In this document: positions 1 to 10,579 of the stretch, piece by piece
How the letters are laid out: each line of letters opens with the position of its first letter
How positions within the stretch are numbered: position 1 is the first letter of the stretch
Source of the DNA: Nitrospirota bacterium
GTDB taxonomy: Bacteria > Nitrospirota > Nitrospiria > JACQBW01
Direction: 5' to 3'
DNA length: 64,000 nucleotides
Assembly: GCA_016194305.1 (NCBI GenBank)
Contig: JACQBW010000007.1
Span: 1 to 64,000, forward strand
Notes under the pieces: model-generated
What the model saw: the letters and a program-made list of their open reading frames with translations, nothing else
Told to the model about the DNA's origin: nothing
Database searches by the model: none
Translations under genes and position numbers: made by a program

Positions 1-110
1 AAATAGACCTGATAGCATTAGAGCGGAGAGGAGAATAGAGATCCCTCGGAGGTTATTCAAAAGGGGCTATAATAGCCTCTTCAAATATGACTTAACCAAG
101 GAGGGATCCG

Positions 111-1130
111 ATGAAATTATATTGCGGAATAGATTTACATTCAACCAATAGTTATGTGGTGGTGGTGTCGGAGGACTCAAAGATAGTTCTACGCCACAAA
201 TTCCCAAATCATAAAGATAAGCTCATTTCTGCGCTTGCTCCGTATAAAGAACAGATGATAGGTGTTGCAATCGAGTCTACATACAATTGGTATTGGCTGG
301 TGGATGCGATGATGGAAGAAGGGTACAAAGTCCACTTGGCGAATCCCGCGGCGATGAAGCAATATCAGGGGATAAAACATCTAGATGACAAACAGGATGC
401 GATTTGGCTGGCTCATTTGTTGCGGTTAGGCATTCTTCCAGAAGGATACATTTATCCAAGAGAAAGCAGAGCTCTTCGAGATTTACTTCGGCAACGGAGC
501 CGGTTGGTTGTCCACAAGACTTCCATGAAACATACCCTGCAGCAGGTGTTTTGCAATCAAACGGGGATGGTTTTAACGAATACGTCCCTGACACGACTTA
601 ACGCAGAATCTCTTGAAACGGTTTTGAGGGAAGAAGATTTAGTTTATAACGGACGAAGCCAATTAATGGCCATTGATTTCTTAGGTGAGCAGGTCAAGGA
701 GATTGAACGATATATCGAGAAAAAGATGGATGGGAAATATCCCTTTAGTCACCTGAGGACCATTCCGGGAATTGGGTTGATATTAGGCCTGACCATTGCT
801 TTGGAAACGGGTCCTATTGAACGATTTGATTCTGCGAGTTCTTATGCTTCTTATTGTCGATGTGTTCCGACAGCGTACTGGAGCAATGAGAAACAAAAAG
901 GTTCTGGAAACAAAAAGAACGGAAATAAATATCTCTCCTGGGCCTATTCGGAAGCGGCTAATTTCTCAATCCGGTATTGTAAAGAGGTCAAGGCTTATTA
1001 TCAGCGTAAATGTGCCAAAACCTGTCAGCCGGTTGCTTATCGGGCGGTGGCCAACAAATTAGCCAAAGCCTGTTATTACCTGATGAAGAACAAAGTTTCA
1101 TTTGACGTTCAAAGAGCGTTTTCTTCTTAA
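111..1130 (+). CDS. IS110/IS1111-family transposase (DEDD recombinase)
   Basis: 339 aa. The N-terminal RuvC-like DEDD domain shows D8 (GIDLHS), E55 (AIEST), D93 and D96 (DDKQDA). The C-terminal Tnp_IS116/IS110/IS902 domain has the helix-hairpin motif TIPGIGLILG near residue 220 and a GSGNKKNGNKYLSWAYSEAA block near 263 that carries the conserved serine region. The length is normal for the family and the frame is intact, so the element may be active. The start has a GGAGG Shine-Dalgarno sequence just upstream. IS110 enzymes move a circular dsDNA form and are guided by an RNA encoded in a non-coding end of the element. A TATAAT box at 68-73 has no matching -35, which fits the family habit of building a promoter at the circle junction (inference). 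Confidence 0.95.
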   Translation: MKLYCGIDLHSTNSYVVVVSEDSKIVLRHKFPNHKDKLISALAPYKEQMIGVAIESTYNWYWLVDAMMEEGYKVHLANPAAMKQYQGIKHLDDKQDAIWLAHLLRLGILPEGYIYPRESRALRDLLRQRSRLVVHKTSMKHTLQQVFCNQTGMVLTNTSLTRLNAESLETVLREEDLVYNGRSQLMAIDFLGEQVKEIERYIEKKMDGKYPFSHLRTIPGIGLILGLTIALETGPIERFDSASSYASYCRCVPTAYWSNEKQKGSGNKKNGNKYLSWAYSEAANFSIRYCKEVKAYYQRKCAKTCQPVAYRAVANKLAKACYYLMKNKVSFDVQRAFSS

Positions 1131-1504
1131 GAGTGGGGTTGAGGCAATTAAGCCAGATTTGGGGTTGGAGAAAAACCATCAGACCTGATTGGATGTTGCT
1201 TCAACCCTGTACAAAATAAATAAAAGAGATTTTGTTGATCTGCCTATACCATGAGCCCAAAGGGGTTGGCCCGAGGAAGATCGGAGCTATAAAACAATCT
1301 GACTGGACATGGGTATGGAACCGAATGATTTCTGGAGCAGTCCGAGGACTGTTTGGGCCTGAATACATGGATTCATATTATTCGGCCTAGATCCTGATGG
1401 GTGACTGGAGCAGATCATTTTTCAAAACAAATGACTGACTTCAAACCAATGAAACGAAGGCTGCAGTCACAAAAGACCTTTCTATAAACAGATCAAACGG
1501 GTTT
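1131..1504 (+). ncRNA. Gene-free 3' tail of the IS110-type element; candidate bridge-RNA region
   Basis: A 374-base stretch without a credible gene lies between the transposase stop and the end of the isocitrate dehydrogenase gene. It contains short self-complementary blocks, for example CCGAGGAAGATCGG near 1271 and CAGTCCGAGGACTG near 1338. IS1111-type elements carry their guide (bridge) RNA downstream of the transposase, so the position fits. No RNA boundaries or loop assignments could be fixed by eye, and the right end of the element is not defined. Confidence 0.35.
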
Positions 1505-3877
<2,373 letters not shown>

Positions 3878-3960
3878 TCAACGGGTTCCACCTTGATCTG
3901 AGGAACTTTCCAAAATGGGGGTCAAGACCGGATGGAAGGACGTTTTTCCCGGTTAAAAAT

Positions 3961-5274
3961 CTACTTTTTGAGACTGAGTAAATAGGCGGTCAATTCTTCG
4001 AGATCCCTGTCCGGAAGCCGGACCGCAGGCATAAAAGATCCGGGAGATAAGGATTGCGGATCTTTAAAATGCGCGATGAGCCATGCCTTATCCCGCTTAT
4101 CCCCTTCGAACGAGAGGTCGGGTCCTGCCATGCCACCTTTCCCCTGGATCCGGTGGCAGCCTGCGCATGCCATTTTCGCATAGATCCCTGCTCCCCGAAC
4201 AAGGACGGGGTCCGTCACCGGGATTTTTGAAGTTTCCCGAATGGAAAGACCCAGCATGATAAAAATAAAGATGAGGAGAAGTACACCCGATCCAATGGCA
4301 AAAGGACGCTGAACGGGAGCGCGATCCCGGTTCCGGCCCAGAAAAGGAACCGCGAATAAAAAGCCAAAAAAAATCAACGGGATGATAAAGGTGGCCACTA
4401 ATTCCCAATTTCCCTCGAAGTATTTGAGAAACTGATAATAAAAGAGAAAATACCACTCGGGAACGGGCCGAAAGGTGGTATCGGACGGATTGGCCCTGTC
4501 ACCCAGATGGGCAGGGAAATAGTTCGCCAGGACCATTAACAGGGCAAAAAGTGCGCCCATGGCGACGGCGTCCATGAAGACCTGCTTTGGATAAAAAGGT
4601 TCCGAATGGGACTTTGCCTTCTCATTATCCCAGGGTCCTGCGGCACCAACTCTTCGCAAAATAAAGAGATGTAAGGCCACCAGAGTCACGATAGTCCAGG
4701 GGAGAAATAGCGTATGAACGGCAAAAAAGCGGCTGAGCGTGAAAGCGCCCAGATCGGATCCACCCCTGAGGATTCGCGACAGGGATCCACCTATTCCAGG
4801 AACGGTTCCCGCCAGGTTAATGCCGACTTGAGTCGCCCAATACGCTTTCTGGTCCCAGGGGAGAAGATAGCCCGTAAATCCAAATACCAGTACCAGCATA
4901 AACAGGCAAACTCCGACAAGCCACATCATTTCTCGGGGAGCTTTATAAGCACCATATAAATAGACCTGTAACATATGAAGCCCGATCATCACCATCATTG
5001 CGCTTGAGCCCCAATGATGAAGACCGCGAATCAAAGATCCAAACGGAATCTCGTCTTGAATATATCGGACTGAATCATAAGCATGGTCAGGTGTTGGCGC
5101 ATAATAGATGGCAAGAAGACTTCCGGTAATCGCCTGAAGCACAAAGAGAAATAACGTCACGCTTCCAAAAATATAGATCCAACTGGCGCCCCCGGGTATC
5201 GCCTCGTCAAGCAAATGATGAAGAACCGGGGGGAGGTTGAGACGCCGCGAAATCCAGTCTGCGACTTTTCGCAT
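3961..5274 (-). CDS. Cytochrome b/b6 fused to a C-terminal c-type heme domain (bc complex)
   Basis: 437 aa. It is the membrane core of a quinol:cytochrome c oxidoreductase. Helix B has a His pair 13 residues apart (GLHHWGSS...GLHML) and helix D has a pair 14 apart (RFFAVH...VALHLF), the b6-like spacing. The PEWYFLFY block marks the Qo site, so the subunit IV part is in the same chain. After a last membrane helix near 330-355 comes a monoheme domain with CAGCH near residue 370 and SFMPAV as the likely Met ligand. The fused heme would replace a separate cytochrome c1. The start overlaps the stop of the Rieske gene, so the two are translationally coupled. Confidence 0.94.
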   Translation of the reverse strand: MRKVADWISRRLNLPPVLHHLLDEAIPGGASWIYIFGSVTLFLFVLQAITGSLLAIYYAPTPDHAYDSVRYIQDEIPFGSLIRGLHHWGSSAMMVMIGLHMLQVYLYGAYKAPREMMWLVGVCLFMLVLVFGFTGYLLPWDQKAYWATQVGINLAGTVPGIGGSLSRILRGGSDLGAFTLSRFFAVHTLFLPWTIVTLVALHLFILRRVGAAGPWDNEKAKSHSEPFYPKQVFMDAVAMGALFALLMVLANYFPAHLGDRANPSDTTFRPVPEWYFLFYYQFLKYFEGNWELVATFIIPLIFFGFLFAVPFLGRNRDRAPVQRPFAIGSGVLLLIFIFIMLGLSIRETSKIPVTDPVLVRGAGIYAKMACAGCHRIQGKGGMAGPDLSFEGDKRDKAWLIAHFKDPQSLSPGSFMPAVRLPDRDLEELTAYLLSLKK

Positions 5275-5777
5275 TAGATCTCCTGTTTACCGGATAGTCC
5301 TGTCTTGAATTCTTTATAAAGGATAAAGAGACGGTCGTCTTTAATCTGAGTGGGAAGGGTATCCAGGGGTCTTGGAGCAGGGCCCGAAAGGACCTTACCC
5401 TCCATATCATAAACACTGTTATGGCAGGGACATATGAAATTTTTTTCCTGATCGTCCCAGTGATAGCCGCAGCCGAGATGGGTACAGAGCGGCGAATAGA
5501 CGACGACCGGGCCTTCCGGCTTTCGAAAGGCCCAGACGGTTTGAACGGAATTTGTTTTCATCCAGCCCGATGAAAGGGTTCGGTTGATTTGAAATTCTTT
5601 TGGCTGATTGACCGGGATACGGTCGAGGGGTCCCATCTCTGCCCAGGCTTCTTCCTCTTTCTTGAAAGCGTGAAGCAGGGTATAGCCAAGAATCGGGTAA
5701 GACAAGCAGGCCGCGATCGCACCCGCAATGAGCGCGATCATTTTTCCAAAAAAGGATCTTCTTGTTACCTCATCCAT
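5274..5777 (-). CDS. Rieske iron-sulfur subunit of the bc complex
   Basis: 167 aa. One N-terminal membrane anchor (MIALIAGAIAACLSYPILGY) is followed by a Rieske [2Fe-2S] domain with both ligand boxes: CTHLGC near residue 98 and CPCHNS near 117. It carries electrons from quinol at the Qo site to the heme domain of its partner. The order Rieske then cytochrome b, coupled at 5274, is the standard bc operon. The HU gene is only 13 nt upstream on the same strand, so all three may be co-transcribed. Confidence 0.95.
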   Translation of the reverse strand: MDEVTRRSFFGKMIALIAGAIAACLSYPILGYTLLHAFKKEEEAWAEMGPLDRIPVNQPKEFQINRTLSSGWMKTNSVQTVWAFRKPEGPVVVYSPLCTHLGCGYHWDDQEKNFICPCHNSVYDMEGKVLSGPAPRPLDTLPTQIKDDRLFILYKEFKTGLSGKQEI

Positions 5778-5790
5778 GGAATTCCAGCAA

Positions 5791-6081
5791 CTATTTTTTC
5801 GCGCCCAGAACGGCGTCCTTGCAAGCCTTGGCGACTCGAAACTTCAAAACTCTTTTTGCCGGGATCTTAATGGCGGCTCCGGTTTGAGGGTTACGGCCCA
5901 TTCTTGCTTTCCGGTTGACCACGACCAGTTTACCGAGACCGGGAAAGGTAAAAGCGTTTTTGGCCTCTTTATAGGCGAGGCTCGTTAATTCAACAAGCAT
6001 TTCATTTGCCTGTTTTTTGGTGACCTCGAGTTTTTTTGCAAGTTGATCGAGAATTTGTGATTTGGTCAACGGTTTAGACAT
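5791..6081 (-). CDS. HU/IHF-family DNA-binding protein
   Basis: 96 aa, the normal HU length. It has the family signature GRNPQTGAAIKIPAKRVLKFR and the N-terminal helices (MSKPLTKSQILDQLAKKLEV). It bends and compacts DNA as a dimer. The start is supported by AGGAGG 7 nt upstream. Its gene is first in an apparent operon with the Rieske and cytochrome b genes, an unusual partnership that is probably positional. The 202 bp upstream, shared with the divergent gene at 6284, must hold promoters for both; I could not place them with confidence. Confidence 0.95.
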   Translation of the reverse strand: MSKPLTKSQILDQLAKKLEVTKKQANEMLVELTSLAYKEAKNAFTFPGLGKLVVVNRKARMGRNPQTGAAIKIPAKRVLKFRVAKACKDAVLGAKK

Positions 6082-6283
6082 GGGTGACGCCTCCTATGAT
6101 TTATAAGATTAGTTTTTTCTATTTAAAGATGACGGAAATTACCGATCTTTATCTCATTTCAGGAATAAAAAGGCAATACATTTGTTTCGTCAGATCATAT
6201 CATTTTTTATTCTATCCACCCGCCCGCCATTGTGATAAAATTCTCTTGATTTCAGTTTCACTTTCAGTTCGTAAAGGATTCCG

Positions 6284-6793
6284 GTGACTTTACTAAAATT
6301 CCTGTTCGCGTTCTGCTTCATGGTTCTATTCTCTCCAAATTCGGACGCGGGAGACCATCAAACCCTTGCCGAGATCTGGCTGGCCCCGGTTCATAAAGAT
6401 GACGCCGATGGGATCAAGTCCGCATTAAAGAAACATCAGATTGACCGGGTCACCATTCAATTCGTGATGATCGGCACACCCGGCGCGGTCGTCGCAATCG
6501 GAAGGAACACCCCTGCGGAAGGGGGCCGCATGGCCATTCAGCTCGCAAGAATTTATAATCGGAAAAAGATTGAATTTCTGATTCCTGAAGTCCTTGTCCC
6601 TGAAAATTATGTCGCGGTCGGGACTTCCGCGTATGACGAATCGGCGCTGGTTCCGGTCAGCAGCGAAGACGTCCTTCGGCTAGCTGATCCCTCGCTTTCT
6701 GATGAAGCCTTTCATTCTCTTTACCAAAAACTGACTCACGGGGATCAACCTTTCAAAAAAGATTACCAGAGAAAATTCAACAATATCCGTTGA
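6284..6793 (+). CDS. Secreted protein of unknown function
   Basis: 169 aa with a GTG start preceded by AAAGGA at 6273-6278. The first ~22 residues form a signal peptide (LLKFLFAFCFMVLF, then SDAGD), so the product should be periplasmic. The mature part is a small alpha/beta protein with no motif I recognise; GTPGAVVAIGRN and the following helix (MAIQLARIYNRK) are its most regular parts. Its stop overlaps the start of the next gene at 6790, so the two are probably made together. No function is proposed. Confidence 0.75.
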   Translation: MTLLKFLFAFCFMVLFSPNSDAGDHQTLAEIWLAPVHKDDADGIKSALKKHQIDRVTIQFVMIGTPGAVVAIGRNTPAEGGRMAIQLARIYNRKKIEFLIPEVLVPENYVAVGTSAYDESALVPVSSEDVLRLADPSLSDEAFHSLYQKLTHGDQPFKKDYQRKFNNIR

Positions 6794-7560
6794 ACCGTCA
6801 TCGCCTGCTGAATACTTTAATCCTTTCCCTAATCTTTTTCATTCACGCCCCTTCGCCCCTATCCGGCACCGAGCTCGAACCAAAAATGGTGCTTGTCAAA
6901 GGGGGTTGCTTTGAAATGGGAAACCGGTCTGACGAGGACCTCCCCGGAGCAAAACCTCTCCACACAGTCTGTCTGGGGGATTATTTTATCGGAGAGTCGG
7001 AAGTGACGCAGGATCTTTGGGTCAAAACGATGGGAACCGATCCCTTCGCATTTTTCAGATCACCGGATCGCCCGGTGGAAGAGGCCAGCTGGGAGGACGC
7101 ACAGTTGTTCATCCGAAAACTGAATACGGCCACAAAAACACATTATCGTCTCCCGACAGAAGCGGAATGGGAATTTGCGGCGAGAGACCGGGGCAAGAAT
7201 CAGCGGTGGTCAGGAACAGACGATCCGAAGCAGGCGGGCCAATATGCCTGGTTTTCCGATAACGCCAAAAGCACGACTCATCCCGTCAAGGAAAAGAAGC
7301 CGAATGAATTGGGACTCTATGATATGAGCGGAAACGTTTGGGAATGGGTCGAGGACCGGTATGACGAAAATTACTACACCAAAAGCCCCAAGGAGAATCC
7401 CAAAGGACCACTAAAAGGAAGGTATTTCGTGCTTCGAGGAGGCTCCTATAACAGCAAAATCGATTCGATCCGCGTCGATTACCGGTTCAAGGATTCGCCG
7501 GACAAACGATTTAACTATTTTTGCGGTTTCAGGCTCGCACTCTCCCCTCCCGAAAAATAA
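6790..7560 (+). CDS. Sulfatase-modifying-factor (FGE-sulfatase) domain protein, non-catalytic type
   Basis: 256 aa. The TTG start overlaps the previous TGA (TTGA). It is kept because it supplies a signal peptide (LLNTLILSLIFFIHAPSPLSG). Residues ~32-254 are an SUMF1-like C-type-lectin fold: MVLVKGGCFEMGN, the YRLPTEAEWEFAAR block, the GLYDMSGNVWEW block, and a C-terminal CGFRLA. The RGGSY stretch lacks the cysteine that formylglycine-generating enzymes use there, and no sulfatase lies nearby. It is therefore probably a binding or scaffold member of the family. Confidence 0.88.
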   Translation: MNRHRLLNTLILSLIFFIHAPSPLSGTELEPKMVLVKGGCFEMGNRSDEDLPGAKPLHTVCLGDYFIGESEVTQDLWVKTMGTDPFAFFRSPDRPVEEASWEDAQLFIRKLNTATKTHYRLPTEAEWEFAARDRGKNQRWSGTDDPKQAGQYAWFSDNAKSTTHPVKEKKPNELGLYDMSGNVWEWVEDRYDENYYTKSPKENPKGPLKGRYFVLRGGSYNSKIDSIRVDYRFKDSPDKRFNYFCGFRLALSPPEK

Positions 7561-7582
7561 AGCGGCCCGCCCGTGCTTTAGG

Positions 7583-8452
7583 TCACCGCTGAATCAAAAT
7601 TGTCGGTTTCGGCATTTTTGAAGGAATCAGCGCTGTATCAAAACGATAGCCGGTTTGAAGATCGTGATAAGGGACGACGACATCTTTCGAACTAAAAACA
7701 AAGAGGTCTCTCTTCTCTTCACCCGGCGCTATTTTAACCCGGTGTACCACAGGGGTCATTAATGGATGCCAGGCAATTACATCATATTCCCCCGGCGGAA
7801 TATCTCCAATCGAAAAACTTCCCTCTTCACCCGTCACGGAAAAATAGGGATTTCCGATCGCGATGCCCCAGTTCTGCATATAAGAATGGACTCCGCACTG
7901 TACCCGGAAAATATAGTGATTGGGACGAAACCGGATCTCCTTGATTTCGGTTGAATTCGGAAGCATCGGTTTATTAAACATGGCAAAGGTGTAATCGTCT
8001 TTCAAGGTGTAGGTCTGTACATCATGGACAATCGGATCTTTGCTTTCGATCTTAATAGGATGATTGTTCCTGACCGGAGCGACAAAGGGATCGATCAGAC
8101 AATTTTCGATTTTAAGTTCCGGCGTATAATTGAATGCCTTCCCTTTTGAAACCCCGACAAACAAGACGACCACATTTTTAAATTCTCCTTTGTCAGAGAC
8201 ATGAAATTCCCTCAACAGACGATCTCCATTTCCATCGGAAATGGTGCCGCAAAATTCCATATTCGGAAAGGTAATCAAATGAAACCTCCGGGGAGGAGGC
8301 ACCACACCCGATAAGGTGACTTTTCCCGAGTATGTTCCCGCGTCTTTCACAAGGGTCTCTTCATAAGCCCACGCTTGAAACCGATTATCGGGTAACAAAA
8401 ATGCACTCATAAACAGGAGCGTTCCGCAAATGACACCCGTCAATTTAAACAT
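7583..8452 (-). CDS. Secreted cupredoxin-like protein with carboxypeptidase-regulatory-like domain (copy 1)
   Basis: About 289 aa. The ATG at 8452 follows a strong GGGAGGAG; an in-frame start at 8485 is less likely. A signal peptide leads (VICGTLLFMSAFLLP). The middle has a candidate type-1 copper site: DPIVHDV supplies one His, and C-G-V-H-S-Y-M gives Cys-x2-His-x2-Met, the amicyanin spacing. The C-terminal ~70 residues (GSFSIGDIPPGEYDVIAWHP) are a carboxypeptidase-regulatory-like beta sandwich. It is a paralogue of the gene at 9545 and last in the run behind the multicopper oxidase. It is predicted to be a periplasmic or surface electron carrier. Confidence 0.82.
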   Translation of the reverse strand: MFKLTGVICGTLLFMSAFLLPDNRFQAWAYEETLVKDAGTYSGKVTLSGVVPPPRRFHLITFPNMEFCGTISDGNGDRLLREFHVSDKGEFKNVVVLFVGVSKGKAFNYTPELKIENCLIDPFVAPVRNNHPIKIESKDPIVHDVQTYTLKDDYTFAMFNKPMLPNSTEIKEIRFRPNHYIFRVQCGVHSYMQNWGIAIGNPYFSVTGEEGSFSIGDIPPGEYDVIAWHPLMTPVVHRVKIAPGEEKRDLFVFSSKDVVVPYHDLQTGYRFDTALIPSKMPKPTILIQR

Positions 8453-8518
8453 AGTCTCTCCTCCCTTTCCTGCAGCGCTTCGCATTTAAATTTCTTCAGA
8501 ATTCATTCCGCCATCCGA

Positions 8519-9541
8519 TCAGTTTGTGGCCGCAGACTCTTTCTTCTTCTTCACAGCAGGTTTCAGCTTCAACAATCGATCAAGATATTTTTTGGCCTCA
8601 AGATGGTCAGAATCAAAATCCAACACATGCTGAAACGCCGATATGGCAGACTCTTTGAGTTCATCCCGTTCTTGAGGGTCCTGGCTTTCGCCCGCAAGGA
8701 GAACTTCGGATTTACCCAGCATAAAATAGACGTCGGAAGAGCGTTGATTAATCTGCGATAAAAGAGCGTACTCTCTTACCGCATCCCGGTACTGGCCCCG
8801 CTCAAAATAGACCATCGCCAGTTTTGCGCGAATTTTCGATTCATTCGGATCCGCATCCAGCAGATATTTCCATTCTTTGATGGCCAATTCGATCTCCCCT
8901 TGCTTCTCGTAGATCAGGCTTAGATTGTATCTCGCCTCTTCAAATGAGGGATCCAGCCGAAGCGCCTCCTCATACTCTCTTCTCGCGGGACGATACTCCT
9001 TCCGATTGTAGTAGACATTTCCCAGCCCGGTGTGAATCACCGCAAGATGAGGGGTTAATTTATTCGCCGCCTGATACGCCGCAAGCGCCTCACTGTCTCT
9101 TCCAAGGCGATAAGTTGCGTGCCCCAGGGAGATGAGCGGATGTTCATCTTTTGGAGAGAGTTGAGAAGCCATTTTGAATTCGGCTGCCGAATCGGCCAGT
9201 TTACTCCCCTCCATATAGAGCCTCCCCAGCCAGTAATGGAGTGCTGGGCTCTTAGGATTCTTTGCCACGAGTTCCTGGTATAATCTGATCGCTTTTAAAC
9301 CTTCACGGTTCTGGGTGTAAGTCAAAAACAGCGCCTGATGGAATTTATTGGACTCCAGGTTCAGTTCTACAGCCCGCGTTAACTCTTTCATCGCTTCTGG
9401 AAAGCGCCGTTGTTTGTTGAAATCCATCCCCGTGCTGAAATGCTTTTCGGCCTCATCCTGGTCTAACGCCAGGACTTCAAAAGAAACCGCATTAAGAATC
9501 ATCAGCGTACAGACAATATTTCTCAAAAAAATGATGATCAA
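8519..9541 (-). CDS. Secreted or membrane-anchored TPR-repeat protein
   Basis: 340 aa. A hydrophobic N-terminus (MIIIFLRNIVCTLMILNAVS) is followed by about seven tetratricopeptide repeats from residue ~30 to ~320, with typical W-LG-Y, A--P and LG-A-Y positions (HYWLGRLYMEG, ISLGHATYRLGR, TGLGNVYYNRKEY). The tail is Lys-rich. It lies between two cupredoxin-like paralogues, 3 nt after the first, so it probably serves the same exported copper-protein system as a scaffold or assembly factor (inference). Confidence 0.88.
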   Translation of the reverse strand: MIIIFLRNIVCTLMILNAVSFEVLALDQDEAEKHFSTGMDFNKQRRFPEAMKELTRAVELNLESNKFHQALFLTYTQNREGLKAIRLYQELVAKNPKSPALHYWLGRLYMEGSKLADSAAEFKMASQLSPKDEHPLISLGHATYRLGRDSEALAAYQAANKLTPHLAVIHTGLGNVYYNRKEYRPARREYEEALRLDPSFEEARYNLSLIYEKQGEIELAIKEWKYLLDADPNESKIRAKLAMVYFERGQYRDAVREYALLSQINQRSSDVYFMLGKSEVLLAGESQDPQERDELKESAISAFQHVLDFDSDHLEAKKYLDRLLKLKPAVKKKKESAATN

Positions 9542-9544
9542 ACT

Positions 9545-10492
9545 CTATTTTCCGCTCTCCGGTCCCGAGCAATACGGGGGGGAACAGTCCCTGAGATTTT
9601 CATGGTGATGCGCTTCCGGGCCAATCCGGAATTTTTCCTGTATTTCGTAATTGGAATGCCGGATATCAGACGAATCAAATTCAAAATCAAGCGTGACGGT
9701 TTCATTGGATGCGATCGTAATTTCTTTTTCCACCTGTTTAAAATGAGGATGCCAGGCCGTAACTTTATATCTTCCCGCAGGAATCTGGTCAATACGAAAG
9801 AGGCCGCTTTTCTTGGTTCGATCATAGTAAGGATTGTCGACCAGATAGCCCCAGGTCTGCATAAATTCATGCATCCCGCAGATCATCTGGGCAATTCGCT
9901 TGCCGGGTTCCAGATGAATAATGCCCCCGTTTGCCTTGTCTGAAATCGGAATAGGAAAATTCAGGACGATATCCCCTCGTTCACTTTGAAATACTTGTCC
10001 ATTATGAATGATCGGGTCCTTGTTCACGACGGAGATTGTCTGGTTGTTTCGGATGACATCGACGGCCGGATGAACATGACTCAATTTTCCATTCGTAATT
10101 TCATACTGCTCATTGTCCGGGACGTTGGCCGGGTGAAACATGCAGTCGACCGCCATAAATTCGGCATTGATTTTCTGAAAGGGTTTACCGGCCTTCACAT
10201 CCTGAATTGCAATCACCGTGTCCTGCAGTCCCTTTTCAGGACCGACGATGAATTCGTTGACCACAACATTCCCCTTCCCATCGGAAATCTTTTTGCAAAA
10301 GTTTCCAAATGGATAGAGAATCAGTGGAAAGGCCCTGGAATCCGGAACCGGACCCTTGAGAGTGACTTTGCCTGTTAGATTACCTCCCAGGACGACAGGA
10401 ATGTCCCGGTACTCTGAACCCTTGACTGCATCTGGAGCAAGCCAGGCCATCCATAACAATATTCCGGCCAGACCATACATGAATACTTTCAT
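9545..10492 (-). CDS. Secreted cupredoxin-like protein with carboxypeptidase-regulatory-like domain (copy 2)
   Basis: 315 aa with a signal peptide (GLAGILLWMAWLAP). As in its paralogue at 7583, a His in DPIIHNG and the C-G-M-H-E-F-M motif give a candidate type-1 copper site. The SGLFRIDQIPAGRYKVTAWHP block marks the carboxypeptidase-regulatory-like C-terminal domain. It differs by an inserted His-containing segment (SHVHPAVDVIRN) and a His-rich tail (EAHHHENL). It lies 87 bp after the multicopper oxidase on the same strand and is a candidate redox partner of that enzyme. Confidence 0.82.
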   Translation of the reverse strand: MKVFMYGLAGILLWMAWLAPDAVKGSEYRDIPVVLGGNLTGKVTLKGPVPDSRAFPLILYPFGNFCKKISDGKGNVVVNEFIVGPEKGLQDTVIAIQDVKAGKPFQKINAEFMAVDCMFHPANVPDNEQYEITNGKLSHVHPAVDVIRNNQTISVVNKDPIIHNGQVFQSERGDIVLNFPIPISDKANGGIIHLEPGKRIAQMICGMHEFMQTWGYLVDNPYYDRTKKSGLFRIDQIPAGRYKVTAWHPHFKQVEKEITIASNETVTLDFEFDSSDIRHSNYEIQEKFRIGPEAHHHENLRDCSPPYCSGPESGK

Positions 10493-10579
10493 CGCTTTAC
10501 CCTTTTTTAAAAAATTAGGCAGGGGGATTGACGCTTCCCACCTGCCTAAAGTTGTTCATAAATCGTACATCCAAATTTC

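Noticed and set aside
5-1189. AGACCTGAT direct repeat at 5-13 and 1181-1189 as the ends of the insertion sequence
   Set aside because: A 9-base match over this distance could easily be chance, and it would cut off the likely RNA-coding tail.
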